5,093 nt of DNA from contig JAPUHZ010000130.1 in assembly GCA_027297485.1 (NCBI GenBank), forward strand, positions 1-5,093. The letters are read 5' to 3'. Below the pieces are notes generated by a model. That model did no database searches, had not been told where the DNA came from, and was given only the letters and a program-made list of their open reading frames with translations. A program made the position numbers and the translations under genes. The stretch comes from Deltaproteobacteria bacterium. Lineage in GTDB: Bacteria; Desulfobacterota_B; Binatia; UBA9968. Shown one piece after another: positions 4,648 through 5,093 of this stretch. Positions within the stretch are counted from its first letter, which is position 1. The number at the start of each line of letters is the position of its first letter.

Positions 4648-5093
4648 GTGAGTTCGGAGAAAAGATTGATAGATCAACTCTCTCGCATTGTCGGTTCTGA
4701 GCGCATTTTTACGGATCCGACGCATTTAGACGAGATTTCCTGGGATGCCCTGAGCGTGGCCAGGCTCCATCCGCTCAGGCGACCGGAAACCGCTTCTCCC
4801 CTATGTGTGGTTTTGCCGGTTTCGGCAGCTGAGGTTCGACAAGTAGTCCTTCTGGCCAATGACGAGAAGGTGCCCATCGTTCCTTATGGTGGGGGCTCAG
4901 GCCTCATGGGTGGGGCGATCTCTCTTCAGCCGGGAATCGTTTTAGATCTTAGAGGGATGGATAAAATCTTAGAAATAGACAAAGAGGCGCGCACGGCCCG
5001 CGTTCAAGCGGGAGTTGTCCTGGAGTCACTGGAGAAGAGGTTGAACAAAAAGGGTCTTATTCTCGGCCATGATCCGTGGACTCTTCCTGTGGC
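4648..5093 (+). CDS. FAD-binding oxidase (alkyl-DHAP synthase/GlcD superfamily), N-terminal part
   Basis: 148 complete codons are visible before the window ends; family members are usually about 450-550 residues. The fragment is the start of a PCMH-type FAD-binding domain. It begins with an N-terminal helix (LIDQLSRIVGSERIFTDP), continues to VVLPVSAAEVRQVVLLAND, then the FAD pyrophosphate loop VPYGGGSGLMGGA (78-90), GIVLDLRGMDKILEID and ARVQAGVVLESLEKRL. It reaches GHDPWTLPVA, a stretch I associate with the alkyldihydroxyacetonephosphate synthase-like branch of these 2-hydroxyacid oxidases. Such enzymes oxidise 2-hydroxyacids such as glycolate or D-lactate, or make ether lipids; the substrate cannot be told from this part. 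The start is uncertain. GTG 4648 has AAGG (4636-4639) 8 nt upstream and leaves a normal N-terminus; TTG 4666 has GGAG (4656-4659) 6 nt upstream; TTG 4645 is also possible. The gene was opened after the in-frame stop at 4597-4599. Confidence 0.88.
   Translation, partial: MSSEKRLIDQLSRIVGSERIFTDPTHLDEISWDALSVARLHPLRRPETASPLCVVLPVSAAEVRQVVLLANDEKVPIVPYGGGSGLMGGAISLQPGIVLDLRGMDKILEIDKEARTARVQAGVVLESLEKRLNKKGLILGHDPWTLPV

Noticed and set aside
4674..4877. 67-residue minus-strand open frame opposite the FAD oxidase
   Set aside because: The opposite strand encodes clear FAD-binding motifs; this is a shadow frame with no recognisable features.

Overview
The window is a bacterial chromosomal segment of moderate GC content. 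It holds five complete same-strand genes in a tight run, one convergent gene, and one partial gene at each edge. The proteins point to a Gram-negative-type bacterium: there are several exported or membrane proteins, an FAD-linked oxidase of the alkyl-DHAP synthase/GlcD superfamily, and a nucleotidyltransferase-like protein with a degenerate active site of a sort I associate with Deltaproteobacteria, Methylomirabilota (NC10) or Nitrospirota. That lineage guess is recall, not measurement, and should carry low weight. No phage, IS element, CRISPR array or canonical tRNA/rRNA was seen.

Layout on the + strand: the C-terminal end of a glyoxalase I (1-149); a 143-nt gap with no supported gene; then a probable operon from 293 to 3857 with gaps of only 20-44 nt. 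Its genes are a nucleotidyltransferase-fold protein lacking the DxD metal-binding pair (293-1033), a secreted TPM-domain (YgcG-type) protein with a glycine-rich tail (1078-1881), a LemA-family protein (1912-2487), an unusual membrane protein joining a TM2-like pair of helices to a type II secretion GspG-like pseudopilin domain (2508-3122), and a rhomboid intramembrane serine protease with a complete active site (3150-3857). After a 145-nt convergent intergenic region packed with three perfect inverted repeats comes a minus-strand exported TPR protein (4003-4572). An AT-rich divergent promoter region follows, then the start of an FAD-binding oxidase that runs off the window (4648-5093).

Functionally, the central cluster looks like an envelope-associated module. 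TPM and LemA proteins are commonly encoded side by side; here they sit with a rhomboid protease and a membrane-anchored GspG-like domain with a probable calcium-binding loop. A role in membrane protein handling or quality control is plausible but is inference from gene order. The most notable observations are the TM2-GspG fusion, the nucleotidyltransferase with Asn-x-Asn in place of Asp-x-Asp, and the hairpin cluster between the convergent genes. One of those hairpins has the geometry of a tRNA acceptor/T-arm minihelix.
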